Source: Olsenella_K sp036454645 (lineage in GTDB: Bacteria; Actinomycetota; Coriobacteriia; Coriobacteriales; Atopobiaceae). Taken from it: a stretch of 44,307 bases of DNA. Positions within the stretch are counted from its first letter, which is position 1; each line of letters begins with the position of its first letter. Below are positions 24,102 through 31,753 of this stretch, one piece after another. The notes under the pieces were generated by a model, which saw nothing but the letters and a program-made list of their open reading frames with translations, did no database searches and was not told the origin of the DNA. The stretch covers positions 1 through 44,307 of the forward strand of contig JAZHSQ010000016.1 of assembly GCA_036454645.1 (NCBI GenBank). Direction: 5' to 3'. Position numbers and translations under genes: made by a program.

Positions 24102-24380
24102 GACTCCCCCTAACCTCACTCCAACAGAACCAGATCACTGCGTGCAAGGCATGCTCAGCGTGCGGACCCCCTCCCACTCGCGCCGGCGGGCGAACCCCCT
24201 CGCCGCCGGACGTAGCTCCAAGGCGCTCGCGACGCGACCCCGGGATCGCTCCCGGGCGCCCGTCATGCCCGCCGGCCTCCTGGCGCGCGTGCGCCCGGCG
24301 CCGGCTGCGCCTTGCCCTTGAAAATAGAACGTACGGGGTAGGAATAGCTGTTATATTAGGCAAGCGGTTAGAAAAAGCTA

Positions 24381-24410
24381 CTTATATTTTTTAGATTATG
24401 CACATTGGAA
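24381..24410 (-). promoter_or_regulatory. Candidate promoter of the M20D operon
   Basis: On the minus strand, TTCCAA (24405-24410) and TATAAG (24381-24386) are 18 bp apart. The leader to the GTG at 24101 would be about 270 nt. Other AT-rich hexamers nearby make alternatives possible. Confidence 0.35.
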
Positions 24411-24460
24411 ACTTCACAAAATTATGCCGAAATAATGCAAATTTTTGGAATTGCTGTCAT

Positions 24461-24470
24461 TACACGTGTA
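24461..24470. promoter_or_regulatory. Perfect palindrome TACACGTGTA
   Basis: Ten-base perfect palindrome at the upstream edge of the AT-rich island, about 50 bp before the candidate -35 box. A possible binding site for an activator or repressor of the M20D operon. Confidence 0.3.
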
Positions 24471-24531
24471 TAGCTTAGCGCGGCCGCCTGGGCCTCGCGG
24501 GGCACGTGCGACAAGTTGTGGGCCGCAGGCG

Positions 24532-25548
24532 CTAGCCGGCGGCGAGCCGCCTGCGAGCGGCGCGCGCCTCCTCGCGGAGGGCGAGCGTGCCACCCTGCTC
24601 GACGACGTAGGAGAAGTCCGCGGACGCCGCGGCGGCGTCTCCCGCCGCCTCGCGCACGCGGGCCCGCACGCGGGCCCTGTCGAAGACGTAGCAGACGTAG
24701 CGCAGCCTCGTGCCAGCGCAGGAGGCGAGCTCGCGCAGCGGGGCCTCGCAGGCGGCGGCGTCACCGTCCGCGAGCGCGAGCTCGAGGGCGGCCTCCGCCT
24801 CCACCGCCGCGGCGGCCACGCGGAGCGGGTCGGTCGGCTTCAGGAGCCCGTCGACCTCGCGGGCGGCGACTTGCGCGGCCGAGAGGCCCTCGCGGTCGCC
24901 GGCGCGGGCCGCGACCGTGAGGCGGATCGACGCCGCGTTGAGCTCGCGCGCGCCGTCCGCGGCGCGGGCGCGGCGGCGGGGGCCTGCGGGAGACGGGGCA
25001 GTGGCGGGAGCTGGTGCTGCGGAGGGGGCCGGGGCGGTGGCGGGGACCGCGTCGGGGACGAGCCGGCTCGCGACCTCGAGCGCACCGGCGGCGTCGCCGG
25101 TCAGCGCGAGGCAGGTGCCGCGCCACACGAGGAGGTCGTCCGTGGCGCCGCGGTCCTTCTCGCTCAGCTCGTCGAGGACGCGCAGGAGCTTGGCGGGGTC
25201 GCAGTCGGACGTGGCGACCTGCGTCAGGGCCGACCACTGCCGGGAGACGGCGCCGCGCTCGCTCGCGAGGGCCGCGCCGCTGGCGAGCAGGAAGGACACG
25301 ACCGCCACGGGCGCGACCGAGGCGCCGCCCCATGCGGTCGCCAGGGCCGTGATGGCGAGCATCGCGCCGATGCCGCCGACGGCGCGGTTTCGTATGTGCC
25401 TGAGCTTGGAGCGATGGTCGGAGACGACCTGGTCCGGGTCGAGGTCCCGGTACGGGGAGGGCGCGAACTCTCGCGCCGTCGCTGGGGCGCCCTCCGACGG
25501 AGCTGGAGCGCCCTCGGACAGATCGCCTGGCCTCTCTGCGCCTTCCAT
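24532..25548 (-). CDS. Unknown two-helix membrane protein with helical C-terminal half
   Basis: Protein of 338 residues that I do not recognise. Residues 1-~50 are Pro/Ala/Glu-rich with an Asp/Arg-rich end (YRDLDPDQVVSDHRSKLRHIRN). Two closely spaced membrane helices follow (AVGGIGAMLAITALATAWG and APVAVVSFLLASGAALAS). The rest is soluble and helical, broken by an Ala/Pro linker near 190-215; its Ala-rich repeats with LTGDAAGALEVASRL and AADADFSY-like spacing look like TPR-type helix pairs. ATG 25548 has GGGGAGGGGG upstream. The gene is divergent from the TetR regulator, which may control it. Possibly an envelope scaffold; no enzymatic motif seen. Confidence 0.65.
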   Translation of the reverse strand: MEGAERPGDLSEGAPAPSEGAPATAREFAPSPYRDLDPDQVVSDHRSKLRHIRNRAVGGIGAMLAITALATAWGGASVAPVAVVSFLLASGAALASERGAVSRQWSALTQVATSDCDPAKLLRVLDELSEKDRGATDDLLVWRGTCLALTGDAAGALEVASRLVPDAVPATAPAPSAAPAPATAPSPAGPRRRARAADGARELNAASIRLTVAARAGDREGLSAAQVAAREVDGLLKPTDPLRVAAAAVEAEAALELALADGDAAACEAPLRELASCAGTRLRYVCYVFDRARVRARVREAAGDAAAASADFSYVVEQGGTLALREEARAARRRLAAG

Positions 25549-25645
25549 GGCTCCCCCTCCCCGACCGGCGCGCAGTGCGCACGCCGCCAGACGCCGACGC
25601 ACCACGCGCACGCACCGGCAACAGGCCCGCTCGACTTTGTGCGAT

Positions 25646-25674
25646 ATAGTACGACGCATAGCCATGCCTGTCAC
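25646..25674 (-). promoter_or_regulatory. Promoter of the unknown membrane protein
   Basis: On the minus strand GTGACA (25669-25674) and TACTAT (25646-25651) are 17 bp apart, close to the sigma-70 consensus. The leader is about 90 nt. Confidence 0.5.
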
Positions 25675-25748
25675 GGCGGGACTGACGAACGGCCCGGAGC
25701 TCGGTGGCATAATGCCCCCATAGCTCATCATTGATAAAATCATCGTCC

Positions 25749-25769
25749 ACGAGAATTGGTGATTCTCGT
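25749..25769. promoter_or_regulatory. Operator-like perfect palindrome in the tetR promoter
   Basis: ACGAGAAT and ATTCTCGT flank TGGTG: 8-bp perfect arms over 21 bp. It covers the -35 box of the tetR promoter, the normal place for an autorepressor site. Confidence 0.6.
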
Positions 25770-25784
25770 AAAAATGGATATCAT
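25756..25784 (+). promoter_or_regulatory. tetR promoter
   Basis: TTGGTG (25756-25761) and TATCAT (25779-25784) are 17 bp apart. Transcription would begin near 25791, about 40 nt before the chosen start codon. Confidence 0.5.
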
Positions 25785-25831
25785 GGAGAAGTTGCTGGGC
25801 GTTTCAGCAGGCGTTGGAGATGCGGAGGCAC

Positions 25832-26497
25832 ATGGGACGCAACAAGTACACCGAGGAGCAGCGCAACGAGATCATCACCACGTTCCTCGACGCCACCAGG
25901 GGGATCATCGACGCGGAGGGCGTCAGCGGCGTCTCCATCCGCAAGGTCGCCGCGAACGCCGGCTACAACAGCGCGACGCTCTACCTCTACTTCAAGGACG
26001 TGGACACGCTCATCACGCTCGCCTCGATCGGCTACCTGGAAGACTACTGCCGGATGCTCGCCAACTCCAACATCCAGGTCGCTGACCCGGTCGACGCCTA
26101 CCTCTACTCGTGGACGCTCTTCTCGCGCCACGCGAGCGTGCGCCCCGACGTCTACCACCACCTGTTCTTCGAGGAGCACAGCACGCCGCTGGACGAGTCG
26201 GTCTCCTTCTACTACAGCATCTACCCCGAGCAGCTCGCCAACATCTCCGACACGGTGCTGGAGATGCTGAGCAGGGGCAAGTTCGAGGAGAGGAACGCCG
26301 CGATGCTCCAGCCCCTCGTGAAGAGGGGCCTCGTGAAAGAGGAGAACGTCGAGCTCGTGAACGCGCTCACCATCTCCTACTTCCAGGTCCTCCTCGAGCG
26401 GCTGATGAAGAGCAACGACTACTCGATGTCGGACGACTCCATCTCCGCCAAGATGGAGGAGGCCAACCGCTTCCTGCTGCACCTGGGCGGCAAGTAG
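25832..26497 (+). CDS. TetR/AcrR-family transcriptional regulator
   Basis: Regulator of 221 residues. The N-terminal helix-turn-helix is clear: EEQRNEIITTFLDATRGIID, then GVSIRKVAANAGYNSATLYLYFKDVDTL at about 30-60. The remainder is the all-helical ligand and dimer domain and carries several aromatic residues (VYHHLFFEEHS, SFYYSIYPEQL). The start is uncertain: TTG 25814, ATG 25820 and ATG 25832 share the frame; the conserved part fits ATG 25832, with GGAGG close before it. A palindrome overlapping its own promoter suggests autorepression. The divergent membrane protein is the likely second target; macrodomain and sirtuin genes converge from the right. Confidence 0.88.
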   Translation: MGRNKYTEEQRNEIITTFLDATRGIIDAEGVSGVSIRKVAANAGYNSATLYLYFKDVDTLITLASIGYLEDYCRMLANSNIQVADPVDAYLYSWTLFSRHASVRPDVYHHLFFEEHSTPLDESVSFYYSIYPEQLANISDTVLEMLSRGKFEERNAAMLQPLVKRGLVKEENVELVNALTISYFQVLLERLMKSNDYSMSDDSISAKMEEANRFLLHLGGK

Positions 26498-26512
26498 GCC
26501 GAGAAGGGCCCC

Positions 26513-27343
26513 TCAGCCGAGGAGCTCCTGGTAGATCGCCAGGTCGCTGTCCTTGAACACGTTGAAGACTACGCGCCCCACCGAGGCGTGCCGATGCGCG
26601 TCGAGCCAGCCCGTGACCGTGCGGTGCGCGATGCCCGCCGCCTCGCGCGCGGGGAACCCGAAGATCCCCGTGCTGATGCAGCAGAACGCGACCGTGCGGA
26701 GCCCCTCCGCCGCCGCGGCGTCGAGGCAGCTCTCGTAGCAGCGCGCAAGCTCCATGCGATGCCGCGCCGTCGGCCGCCCCTGGGCGACGGGCCCCACGGT
26801 GTGTATGACGCGCCGGCACGGCAGGTTCCAGCCCGAGGTCACCTTGGCCCGGCCGGTCGGCTCCTCGTGGCCCTGCCCCGCCATCAGCCGCGCGCACTCC
26901 AGGCGCAGCTCGACGCCGGCGAAGGAGTGGATCGCATTGTCGATGCAGCGGTGGCCGGGCACCCAGCAGCCGAGCATCTGCGAGTTGGCGGCGTTCACGA
27001 TCGCGTCGCAGGCCAGTGTGGTGATGTCGCCCTGCCAGAGGCAGATCCTGGGGTCGGAGGCGACCGGCGCGAGCGTGCGGGCGTCAGTGATCCCGCGCTC
27101 GCGGGCGCGCTCCCGCAGGTAGTCGTCCTGCACGCGCAGGAACTCGGGTGAGGGCTCGACCGGCGGGCGCACGTTCATGAGCGCGCGGAGAAGGTCGCGC
27201 TGCCCGCGCTCGTCGGCCGGGACGCCTCCGTCGGCCGGCGCGCCGCACGCCGGGGCGAGCCCGGCCGCGTAGACCGGCATCTCCCGCTCGAGTGCGTCGA
27301 TCAGGTAGAGACGCCTCTCCTCCTGCGTCGTCTGCCGCTGCAT
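26513..27343 (-). CDS. Zinc-type macrodomain protein-ADP-ribose hydrolase
   Basis: Cytoplasmic protein of 276 residues. The first ~100 are a helical extension usual for this subgroup. The macrodomain begins ICLWQGDITTLACDAIVNAANSQMLG, which binds ADP-ribose. GCWVPGHRCIDNAIHSFAG carries the Cys and His ligands that mark the zinc-dependent class found beside SirTM. TGRAKVTSGWNLPCRRVIHTVGP and ISTGIFGFPAREAAGIA form the rest of the binding site. It removes ADP-ribose from proteins in studied relatives. The gene follows sirTM on the same strand with 100 bp between, a known operon order. ATG 27343 has GGAAGGGGG before it. Confidence 0.9.
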   Translation of the reverse strand: MQRQTTQEERRLYLIDALEREMPVYAAGLAPACGAPADGGVPADERGQRDLLRALMNVRPPVEPSPEFLRVQDDYLRERARERGITDARTLAPVASDPRICLWQGDITTLACDAIVNAANSQMLGCWVPGHRCIDNAIHSFAGVELRLECARLMAGQGHEEPTGRAKVTSGWNLPCRRVIHTVGPVAQGRPTARHRMELARCYESCLDAAAAEGLRTVAFCCISTGIFGFPAREAAGIAHRTVTGWLDAHRHASVGRVVFNVFKDSDLAIYQELLG

Positions 27344-27443
27344 GGCATCCCCCTTCCCAGCGCGCGCCCCGCCCGCGCGCGTCCTCCGTCAGCCTTCCGC
27401 AAGGGTCCCGCAGGCTCGCCGCCATGCGGCTGCGAGCTTGCGG

Positions 27444-28367
27444 CTACTTCCCCGCCATCGGGTCCTTCTCGCCCGGGTCCTTCTCGCCTGGGGCCTTCTC
27501 GCCCGTGAGGCCGAGCAGGACCTCGTGGATGTCCGCGTCGACGAGTATGCTCTGGCCCGCGAGCTCGCGCGGCGCGTACGCGCCGCCGAGGGCGACGCTC
27601 GCGTAGGTCGCCTCGGGGTTTGCTGCAACGCGGCGCCAGAACGGGTACTTGATGATGCCCGGGGTGTTGTATCCCACGCCCAGCTCCAGGTAGAGCACCC
27701 TGCCGCGCTCGTGTGCGGCGAGGAACTCGGCATAGTGGCGGCTCGCCTCGTGCCAGCCGGCGTCCTCGACGAAGGTGTCGTCCGCGCGCAGGTTCACGGT
27801 CATGGACTGGCCGCAGCGCGGGCAGCGCGGGACGAGGTCGCTGGGGACGCGCATGCCGCGCTGCTCCTCCATCATGCGCCTCACGACCTCGTAGTTGTCG
27901 TAGGTCTCCTGGTGGCAGGGCTCGCTGCACTGGAAGAGGCCGTAGTCGCCCTGGGTGTAGAACAGCCGCCGCTTGTCGATGCCCGCGCGCTGGAACTGGT
28001 GGTCGACGTTGGTGGTGACCACGAAGTAGTCCCTGCCACGAAGCAGGGAGAGGAGTCGCAGGTAGGTGTCCTTCGGCGCCGGCACGTAGCGGTTGTACCA
28101 GATGTGGCGGCTCCAGTACGCCCAGCGCTCCTCCTCGGTCGGGAAGGGGTAGAAGCCCGCCGAGTACATGTCGGTGAAGCCGTAGCGCTCGCGGAAGTCC
28201 GCGAAGTGGCGCTCGAAGCGCTCGCCCGCGTACGTGAGGCCCGCCGCCGTCGAGAGGCCCGCGCCGGCGCCGACCACGACCGCGTCGGCGGATTCGAGCG
28301 CGGCCGCGATCCGCGCGACCTTGTCGTCCTTGTCGTCCCCGTCGCCCTTGTCGTCCCACAGAACCAT
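27444..28367 (-). CDS. Class M sirtuin (SirTM), protein mono-ADP-ribosyltransferase
   Basis: Sirtuin-fold enzyme of 307 residues. NAD-binding motif GAGAGLSTAAGLTYAG is near residue 33, and TTNVDHQFQRAG replaces the usual TQNID. The canonical HG catalytic motif reads YTQGDYG, so Gln replaces the catalytic His, the mark of SirTM, which ADP-ribosylates proteins instead of deacylating them. Zinc Cys pairs are in QCSEPC and CPRCG. In firmicutes SirTM modifies lipoyl-GcvH-L, but no gcvH-L or lplA is visible near here, so the target is open. The C-terminus ends in three GEK(A/D)PG-like repeats with no clear role. ATG 28367 has AGGAGG at ideal distance; an upstream ATG at 28454 is weaker. Confidence 0.88.
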   Translation of the reverse strand: MVLWDDKGDGDDKDDKVARIAAALESADAVVVGAGAGLSTAAGLTYAGERFERHFADFRERYGFTDMYSAGFYPFPTEEERWAYWSRHIWYNRYVPAPKDTYLRLLSLLRGRDYFVVTTNVDHQFQRAGIDKRRLFYTQGDYGLFQCSEPCHQETYDNYEVVRRMMEEQRGMRVPSDLVPRCPRCGQSMTVNLRADDTFVEDAGWHEASRHYAEFLAAHERGRVLYLELGVGYNTPGIIKYPFWRRVAANPEATYASVALGGAYAPRELAGQSILVDADIHEVLLGLTGEKAPGEKDPGEKDPMAGK

Positions 28368-28435
28368 GCCAGCCTCCTGCCAGTCCGCCGCCAGAGGGCA
28401 TCCGCCCCGGGCGGCCGCCCGCCTTCTGGCATAGA

Positions 28436-28465
28436 CCTTACCGGCGTCTGCCACGTCCGGTAAGG
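28436..28465. promoter_or_regulatory. CCTTACCGG/CCGGTAAGG inverted repeat upstream of sirTM
   Basis: Perfect 9-bp arms with a 12-bp spacer, 70-100 bp before the sirTM start. Either an operator or a leader hairpin. Confidence 0.4.
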
Positions 28466-28490
28466 GGGCACTTAGTTGTGCCGTAGGTTC

Positions 28491-28507
28491 CCAAAGGTAA
28501 CCATTGG
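28491..28507. promoter_or_regulatory. Palindromic site CCAAnGGTnACCnTTGG, copy 1
   Basis: The 17-bp site has perfect symmetry except at three neutral positions. It lies about 125 bp upstream of the sirTM start. A related site stands before the Cys-cluster gene. Confidence 0.4.
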
Positions 28508-28673
28508 TTCCAAGCTGGCAGGTTTCTCGCGGCTATCCGGCGGGGCGAGAAGAACGGGGGGTCCTGACCCACGCGATGCAGGCCTGGGCCCGCGGTGCGC
28601 GCAGGCCCAGGCCCGAAGCGCCTGCAAGCCCGGGCCCGCGACGCGCGCAGGCCCGGGCAAGGCCGGTGCGAGC

Positions 28674-29051
28674 CTACAGGTAGACGTCGGCCTCCTCGCG
28701 GCCGAACTTGTGCAGGAGCTCGTGGCAGGGCTTGCAGGCGGCGCAGTCGCAGAACTTGGCGCCGGCGGCCTTGCGCTTCTCGGAGTGCTCGAGCATCTGC
28801 TTGGCGCCCTCCTCGCCGAAGACCTGCTTGCCGGCCTCGGAGCCCGCGAAGCCGATGAGGTCGTCGATGGTGGTCTGGTGGGCGCTGATGGCGTCGAGCA
28901 GGGCGTCGGTCGCGGCCTCTACGTCAGCGCCGTCGGCGGCGACGGCGTCCTTCCAGGCCTGGGCCGCCTTCTTGGTGTCCGCGGACGCGGAGGGCGCGGC
29001 GAGCATCTCGTCGACCTTGGCGCTTGCGTAGTCGAAAAGTTCCTTCTCCAT
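28674..29051 (-). CDS. Small conserved protein with C-terminal Cys cluster
   Basis: Cytoplasmic protein of 125 residues, helical throughout. The N-terminal ~100 residues (MEKELFDYASAKVDEMLAAP, then AWKDAV and AHQTTIDDLIGFAGS) are typical of a small conserved protein seen in gut anaerobes, sometimes labelled as a chaperone without evidence. The end KFCDCAACKPCHELLHKFG carries four Cys and a His within about ten residues, fit for zinc or a redox cluster. The rest of the protein has no Cys. The ATG is preceded by AAGGGAA. Role unknown; location by the SirTM pair and a shared upstream palindrome hint at stress or redox response. Confidence 0.75.
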   Translation of the reverse strand: MEKELFDYASAKVDEMLAAPSASADTKKAAQAWKDAVAADGADVEAATDALLDAISAHQTTIDDLIGFAGSEAGKQVFGEEGAKQMLEHSEKRKAAGAKFCDCAACKPCHELLHKFGREEADVYL

Positions 29052-29139
29052 GTGCGTTCCCTTCTCTTGCGGGGGCGACGGCGCCCCCGAGCCAACGCCC
29101 CTAGTATCGACGCTTCGACGGCAGGCTTCCAGTAGGCAC

Positions 29140-29156
29140 TTTCAGGTCACCATTGG
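29140..29156. promoter_or_regulatory. Palindromic site related to 28491-28507, copy 2
   Basis: The right two thirds, GGTnACCATTGG, match copy 1; the outer left CCAA is replaced by TTTC. It lies about 90 bp upstream of the Cys-cluster gene start. Confidence 0.35.
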
Positions 29157-29313
29157 GCGTGGGCACACAGTTCGCGGGCGGCTCGCGGGCGGCTGGCAGC
29201 GAGCTGGCGCCGGGCTGCCGCACGGCTCGCGTCTCGCTGGCGCCGGGCTGCTGCGAGGTCCTTCTCGTCCCTCCATCGCTTCTCCTTTTTCCCGTTTTAG
29301 AGCTTAATCGGGA

Positions 29314-29329
29314 ATTCTCCATATAGAAT
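29314..29329. promoter_or_regulatory. ATTCT/AGAAT inverted repeat overlapping the operon -10 candidate
   Basis: ATTCT-CCATAT-AGAAT overlaps TATAGAAT (29322-29329). Its place suits a repressor, and the DeoR gene at the far end of the cluster is the obvious candidate. No strong -35 box. Confidence 0.35.
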
Positions 29330-29452
29330 GGGAACCAACAAGAACCACGCAGTCGCCACTTCGGGAAGGAACGGGAGCGCACGCGGGAAGGACGGAGCCG
29401 CCGACGCCACCTGCCGCGCAGCCGGCGGCCAACCAGCGGAGAGGGACAAGAC

Positions 29453-31753
29453 ATGCTCACGGAGCGCACGCAACGCATCAAGGACGGGCTCTTCTCCCAT
29501 AGGCGCAGGGTGGACCTGGAGCGCGCCAGGCTCCTGACGGAGAGCTACCGCGAGACCGAGGGCGAGCCCGTCGTCCTGCGTCGCGCGCACGGCCTCGCGC
29601 ACGTGCTCGCGAACCACCGCATCGTGGTCGACGACTACGACCTGCTCGTGGGCAACCGCACCGAGACGCCGCGCGCCGGCGTCATCTCGCCGGAGATGAG
29701 CCCGTACTGGATCCTGGACGAGCTCGACCGCTTCCCCACCCGCCCGCAGGACACCTTCGACGTCTCCGAGGAGGACAAGGCGTACTTCCGCGACGTCCTC
29801 TACCCGTTCTGGCGCGGGCGCTCGCTCAACGACTGGTACCGCGAGCACCTGCCCGCCGAGGTCGCCGAGGCCGAGCGCGACAGGGTCTTCGCCGTCGCGC
29901 AGACCGACAAGGGCCAGGGGCACATCATCCCAGACTACGCAGAGGTACTGCACCGCGGGCTCGGCGACATCCTCGCTGAGTGTCGCGCGCGCTCGGCGGC
30001 CGCGCCGCAAAACGACTTCCTGCGCGCAACCGTCGTCTGCGTCGAGGCCCTCGTCGCCTACGTCCGTCGCTACGAGGACGCGGTGCGCGAGAAGGCCGCG
30101 GACCCCGCGACCTCCCCCGCGCGCGCCGCCGAGCTCGGGAGGCTCGCCGGCGTCCTGGCACGCGTCTCGACCGAGCCTGCGCGCGACCTGTACGACGCGC
30201 TGCAGCTCACCTGGCTCGTCTCCCTCGCGCTGCAGCACGAGTCCAACGCGAGCTCCATCTCGCTGGGCCGCGCCGACCAGTACCTGCTGCCGTACTTTCG
30301 CGCCTCCGTCGCGGACGGCATGGGCGAGGCCGAGGCGCGCGAGCTCCTCCAGTGCTTCTACCTCAAGTGCAACACCGTCGTGTTCCTGCGCTCCACGGCG
30401 AGCGCCGAGTTCTTCGGCGGCTTCCCGACCGGCTACAACCTCGTGGTGGGCGGCGTGGACGAGAACGGCGACGACGCCACGAACGAGCTCTCCTACCTGC
30501 TGCTCGACGTCCAGCGCGACACGCGCCTGCCCCAGCCGAACCTATCGCTGCGCGTGCACCGCCAAAGCCCCGAGGACCTCCTCGAGCTGGCCAGTGAGGT
30601 GATCCGGCTGGGCGACGGCATCCCCCAGTGCTTCAACGACGAGGTCAACGTGCCCGCCTTCACCAACCGCGGCGTCTCCCTCGCGGACGCGCGCGACTAC
30701 GCGGTCGTGGGGTGCGTGGAGCTCTCGATCCCCGGGCGCATGTACGGCCTGCACGACATCTCGATGTTCAACATCCTCAAGTGCTTCGAGATCTGCCTGG
30801 ACGAGCACCCGGAGGGGTTCGCGGGCTTCGAGGAGCTGGAGGCGGCGATCGAGGGGGTCATACGCCGCTACGTGGCGCTCATGGTCGAGGGGTGCAACGC
30901 CTGCGACCTGGCGCACCGCGCGATGGCACCGACGCCCCTGCTCTCCTGCCTCGTGCACGACTCCTTCGAGCACGGCCTCGACATCACCTGCGGCGGGGCG
31001 CGCTACAACCCCTCCGGCGTGCAGGGGGTGGGCACGGCGAACCTGGCCGACTCCCTCGAGGTCATGCGGCGCGCCGTCTTCGAGGAGGGCGCCATCTCCT
31101 ACCAGGACCTTCTCGCCATGCTGCGCCGGGACTGGCAGGGGGCCGGCGACGAGGCGTGGCGCCAGCGCTTCCTCAGGCGCTACCCCAAGTACGGCAACGA
31201 CGTGGACGAGGTCGACGAGCTCTCCGCCAGGTTCCTGCGGTTCTTCGGCGAGGAGGTCGCGAGGCACGAGAACCCCCGCGGCGGCCGCTTCCAGCCGGGG
31301 TCCTATACGGTGAGCGCCCACATCCCGCTCGGCAGGGCCGTCGGCGCCACGCCCGAGGGCCGCTTCGCGGGCGAGCAGCTCGCCGACGGCGGGCTCTCCC
31401 CCATGGTCGGCAGGGACAAGAGCGGCCCCACCGCGAGCCTCAGGAGCGTGAGCAAGCTCGACAACGTGCTGGACTCCAACGGGTCGCTGCTCAACGTGAA
31501 GTTCTCGCCCTCCACGCTGGCGGGCGAGGCGGGCGTGCGCAAGCTCTGCGCCTACCTGCGCGCCTTCTCGCGGCTCGGCGTGCAGCACGTGCAGTTCAAC
31601 GTGGTCGACCGGGCAACGCTGCTCGACGCGCAGGAGCACCCGGAGCGCCACCAGGACCTCATCGTGCGCGTCGCCGGATACTCGGCCATGTTCGTCGAGC
31701 TCGCGCGCGGCATCCAGGACGACATCATCAACAGGACCGAGCATGTGCTCTAG
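29453..31753 (+). CDS. Glycyl radical enzyme, YbiW/PflD-like anhydrosugar-phosphate lyase candidate
   Basis: Oxygen-sensitive cytoplasmic enzyme of 766 residues, complete. The PFL-type barrel carries one active-site Cys at 421 in VVGCVELSIPG. GCVE, instead of the Cys-Cys of true pyruvate formate-lyase, marks the dehydratase/C-O lyase branch. The glycyl radical loop is RVAGYSAMFVEL with Gly742. The activase gene overlaps its end by 11 bp and a fructose-6-phosphate aldolase follows: the same three-gene set as E. coli ybiW-ybiY-fsaA. There YbiW was reported to open 1,5-anhydroglucitol-6-phosphate to 1-deoxyfructose-6-phosphate. Assignment to that reaction here rests mainly on gene context. ATG has GAGAGGG upstream. 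Confidence 0.9.
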   Translation: MLTERTQRIKDGLFSHRRRVDLERARLLTESYRETEGEPVVLRRAHGLAHVLANHRIVVDDYDLLVGNRTETPRAGVISPEMSPYWILDELDRFPTRPQDTFDVSEEDKAYFRDVLYPFWRGRSLNDWYREHLPAEVAEAERDRVFAVAQTDKGQGHIIPDYAEVLHRGLGDILAECRARSAAAPQNDFLRATVVCVEALVAYVRRYEDAVREKAADPATSPARAAELGRLAGVLARVSTEPARDLYDALQLTWLVSLALQHESNASSISLGRADQYLLPYFRASVADGMGEAEARELLQCFYLKCNTVVFLRSTASAEFFGGFPTGYNLVVGGVDENGDDATNELSYLLLDVQRDTRLPQPNLSLRVHRQSPEDLLELASEVIRLGDGIPQCFNDEVNVPAFTNRGVSLADARDYAVVGCVELSIPGRMYGLHDISMFNILKCFEICLDEHPEGFAGFEELEAAIEGVIRRYVALMVEGCNACDLAHRAMAPTPLLSCLVHDSFEHGLDITCGGARYNPSGVQGVGTANLADSLEVMRRAVFEEGAISYQDLLAMLRRDWQGAGDEAWRQRFLRRYPKYGNDVDEVDELSARFLRFFGEEVARHENPRGGRFQPGSYTVSAHIPLGRAVGATPEGRFAGEQLADGGLSPMVGRDKSGPTASLRSVSKLDNVLDSNGSLLNVKFSPSTLAGEAGVRKLCAYLRAFSRLGVQHVQFNVVDRATLLDAQEHPERHQDLIVRVAGYSAMFVELARGIQDDIINRTEHVL

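Larger units (their letters stand above)
24102..24531. other. Intergenic region with an AT-rich island (about 24320-24480)
   Basis: A sharp fall in GC content against the rest of the window, with runs such as TTATATTTTTTAGATTATG. It holds the likely promoter of the M20D operon and a palindrome (listed separately). Coding signals are absent. Between 24120 and 24320 the DNA is GC-rich again and probably 5' leader. Confidence 0.6.
29052..29452. other. 401-bp divergent intergenic region before the glycyl radical enzyme operon
   Basis: Contains palindrome copy 2 near the Cys-cluster gene, an AT-richer block at 29283-29345 with TATAGAAT as the best -10 candidate for the plus-strand operon, and a 120-nt leader. 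The stretch 29160-29270 is GC-rich with repeated GAGCTGGCGCCGGGCTG-like words. No gene seen. Confidence 0.5.

Noticed and set aside
27444..28367. Classical sirtuin deacetylase (CobB)
   Set aside because: The catalytic His is Gln (TQGD), TQNID is TTNVD, and a zinc macrodomain gene follows: class M instead.
29145..29156. Attachment site pair flanking the Cys-cluster gene (28491 and 29140)
   Set aside because: The shared stretch is only about 12 bp with palindromic form and no integrase is nearby; a regulator site is simpler.
29453..31753. Pyruvate formate-lyase proper
   Set aside because: The active site has a single Cys followed by Val-Glu (GCVE), not the Cys-Cys pair of PflB.
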